From: Trichuris trichiura
Taxonomy: Eukaryota > Nematoda > Enoplea > Trichinellida > Trichuridae
DNA length: 64,000 nt
Direction of reading: 5' to 3'
Assembly: GCA_037903355.1 (NCBI GenBank)
Contig: JBAJFE010000009.1
Location: forward strand, 1,364,001 to 1,428,000
The notes beneath the pieces were generated by a model. It saw only the letters and a list, made by a program, of their open reading frames with translations, was not told the DNA's origin and made no database searches. Below, piece after piece: positions 61,609 to 64,000 of the stretch; position 1 is the first letter of the stretch; every line of letters begins with the position of its first letter. A program made the position numbers and the translations under genes.

Positions 61609-64000
61609 CTGAAATGTTTTATGAATGAACAAAACAATTCACCGTCTTCCGTAGATGGGCGATCGTTTAAACATTCAAAATGACTCTTATTCCAATCGGA
61701 AGGAAGAGCCCTGCGCTACTACGTAAAAGTTATACAAAAAAGCGCGTATTAAAAGACGCAGTCACATTGGGTTAAGGAGAGCATGAAACGAACTGCATAG
61801 ACTTTAAATGTTATGATAATTTAAGAAGTAAAGCATAGCGCTTTCAGACATCCCATTTAGGGTGCATAAATGGCAATAACTAGCTGCCAATCCATTTTGG
61901 GAAGTAAGAAACTTTGTTTATGCAAAGTGAGTATTATAGGTACATTAAGTGGGACTAAAGGATCCCAATGGAGTAGCCTTAATTTGAATACGTCACATTT
62001 CATAGTAGTAATCATTAACAGAACCAAAACTCTTCGTATAGATACGAGCTAAATATGCATGGATTTATTTTGTAACTTTTATTATGCTCAAGAAAAAAAG
62101 CGACTTTGGGCACTTGCAAAACTTGCTGAAGTTCTTTAAAATAGCCAGTCAAAGTTGGGACGCATGGAAAACATTTGAAAAAAAGTTTCATCTTATTTTG
62201 GATACTCATCTAAACATTATGCTTAAATTAATCGACATAAGAAAATATGTCACATTTTGCACAACTCCAACGAGCTGGGAAGTAAAATAGAGACTTAACA
62301 AACGTCAAAGCGATAACTTTCTATGTAACCTCGTACGAACTTTGCGAAAAAGTAATAAAGCAGTTGATGGAAGAAAACAAAAAATAAACACATTTGCAAC
62401 GTTACATAGAGTCCGTATGAGGCGCAATATGCTTCCAAGAAGTTAAGTCGTTTTTAGGCTCAACTTAAGAAATCATCTGACATACCAATAATTCTATGCT
62501 TTAGCTAAGTTAAAAAGTCAGTTACGAACGTACAAAAAATTCAAGGAAAAGTGCGGAACAAAATACTGCTATGACAAAAGAAGCAGCAGCACTTTGGCTT
62601 AGCATTTAACGGTAAGCAAAAATTTCATGCAATATCTAAATTGAGTACTTTTGTAAAAAAATAAAGCTCAAATTTAAAAACCAAGCCTTTGCGATCAATT
62701 TCGTGCTGTAAGTATTTTTACGACAGCTTTGGAAGAGCCCGCTTTCACCTCTAAGTTACGGTCACTTGTGTAGAACGACCTGAGTGGTTTTAAAGCAGCT
62801 AAAATAATAAAGGTCAATGGGAGATCTTTACTGTAACGAAAGATGTCCTTACTTAAACATCCTGTTCAATGTAAGCTGTCAATTATGCAACCCAATAAAC
62901 ATTTATATTTAAAAAATTCACTTTAAAACGTCTATAAACAGTCGTTATTGTTCAACAGTATGAGACACATGGCTGTAGGATACATCTAATAAAACAAAGC
63001 TTTTATCTAAAAATGTCCGTTAGTTAAAGCTAGCAAAATTTTCTGCGTCTCTAGAAGCACTTGCGCAAACGTAAGGAAACATTTTGCATCACACTAAAAA
63101 GTTCAATCGAACAACAACAAATACTATATGAAAGTTGAAGGTATGAGAACCAAAAAATTATTTCTAAATGTTAGGAAACATATCAAAGTGCAAAAATTAA
63201 CATAAAGCATAAACTACGCGTATACAAACACCTTACGTTATCCGAAAAGCAGTTAACATAAAAACGTGTAAAGCTGCAGATGTGCTAAATATGTTTAATT
63301 ATTCAGTTTCTAAAGTTTTTGTGAATAGTTGCGTGGATACCAATATCTGTCGTCAGATAATTTGGTATAAATTTTTTAATATAACGAAAACATCTTCGGT
63401 GTATAAAAAGAGATTGAATTGGTTGAAAAACTTCCATTCGCTTCTGTCACAACATTGCATGTAGGCAAAAGCTGCGCTGCAACAGTGACAGCAAGTGACA
63501 AGCGATATATCCTCTCTAATAAATAATGTATAAAAAGGAAAAATAATGTTCCGCTAAAGTTACAGCACACCGGAAGAATAATGGAAATGGGCCCTCTGTT
63601 TGACAAGAAAAACTTTGCTGAACTCCACAACTTTTGGCATCGCTCATTAGTTAAGGAAAGTTTGACAAAAGACCGATCAAAAGTTTAAATGCTCGTGCAA
63701 GCTCGAGTCAGGCACAGCGGCGGTTACAACATAATTAGCATTGAAATGGTATGCCAGGAAATACATGTACGTAAAAACAATCAATTGTTCACCGCAGCCT
63801 TGTACAAGTAGGCACACTTTTCAATTATGCCCCATTTTACTTATCAGCTAAAAATAAAGACGAAAACTTTACGTGCGCAGCAAGAACTTGAGTTGTTTAA
63901 CTAAAATTTTAACGCTCGAGTTTCGCTAAAAACATAGATACCCAAATCTTACGCTGAATAATTCAGATGTGCAGCTCATTTGGGATTATTGTTTTCTCAT
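61609..64000. other. Right-end region, possible LANCL intron
   Basis: AT-rich 2.4 kb in which no LANCL N-terminal motif or other gene was recognised. If LANCL is intact, this is its intron and the 5' exons lie beyond the window. Confidence 0.5.

Noticed and set aside
1..64000. tRNA, rRNA, snRNA genes, CRISPR arrays and autonomous transposase or reverse transcriptase genes
   Set aside because: Looked for on both strands by eye; none recognised. Diverged or structure-only RNA genes could be missed without covariance searches.

Overview
The window looks like nuclear DNA of a small-genome animal, most likely a nematode and possibly an early-branching (clade I / Dorylaimia-type) one. The homeobox genes match the nematode central Hox set: a Deformed/lin-39-type gene, a mab-5-type gene carrying the nematode mab-5 homeodomain signature, and a third Antp/Ubx-like gene. 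The other genes are spliceosomal animal genes with GT-AG introns from 50 bp to 10 kb. The organism call is inference. No prokaryotic, viral or organellar signal was seen.

Layout, left to right. About 6 kb holds no recognisable gene. A lin-39/Dfd-type Hox gene follows on + (two exons, 6032-13397, 6.2 kb intron), meeting kynureninase on - (ten exons, 13760-18888) tail to tail. Next on + come the Sm protein SNRPG (21563-21962) and an ASPP/ape-1 protein (eight exons, 23255-31663). A mab-5-type Hox gene lies on - (34079-45072, 9.9 kb intron). It is head to head, across 7.6 kb, with a third Hox gene on + (52687-58050, three exons). The right end holds a LANCL gene on - (60856-61608) that is incomplete in the window.

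Splicing was solved by hand. In every CDS called complete the exon phases agree across all junctions, giving 404, 459, 76, 823, 353 and 405 residues. All three Hox genes have a phase 1 intron between the hexapeptide region and the homeodomain.

The three Hox genes form a loose, inverted and interrupted subcluster: three unrelated housekeeping or regulatory genes sit between lin-39 and mab-5, and mab-5 is flipped. The other genes work separately: tryptophan catabolism (kynureninase), snRNP assembly (SNRPG), p53/PP1-linked regulation (ASPP) and glutathione-linked biology (LANCL).

Noncoding DNA holds several repeat families. The most notable is a fold-back element (two copies inside the lin-39 intron and a tail fragment inside the mab-5 intron). 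It has 72-79 bp inverted arms, a 37-40 bp one-sided tail, 11-14 bp flanking direct repeats and a hammerhead-ribozyme-like motif, a layout resembling Penelope-like retroelements. A TA-flanked mini-transposon, a 629 bp inverted-repeat element with a relative at 24.5 kb, and a 20 bp perfect hairpin were also found. No tRNA, rRNA or CRISPR was recognised.
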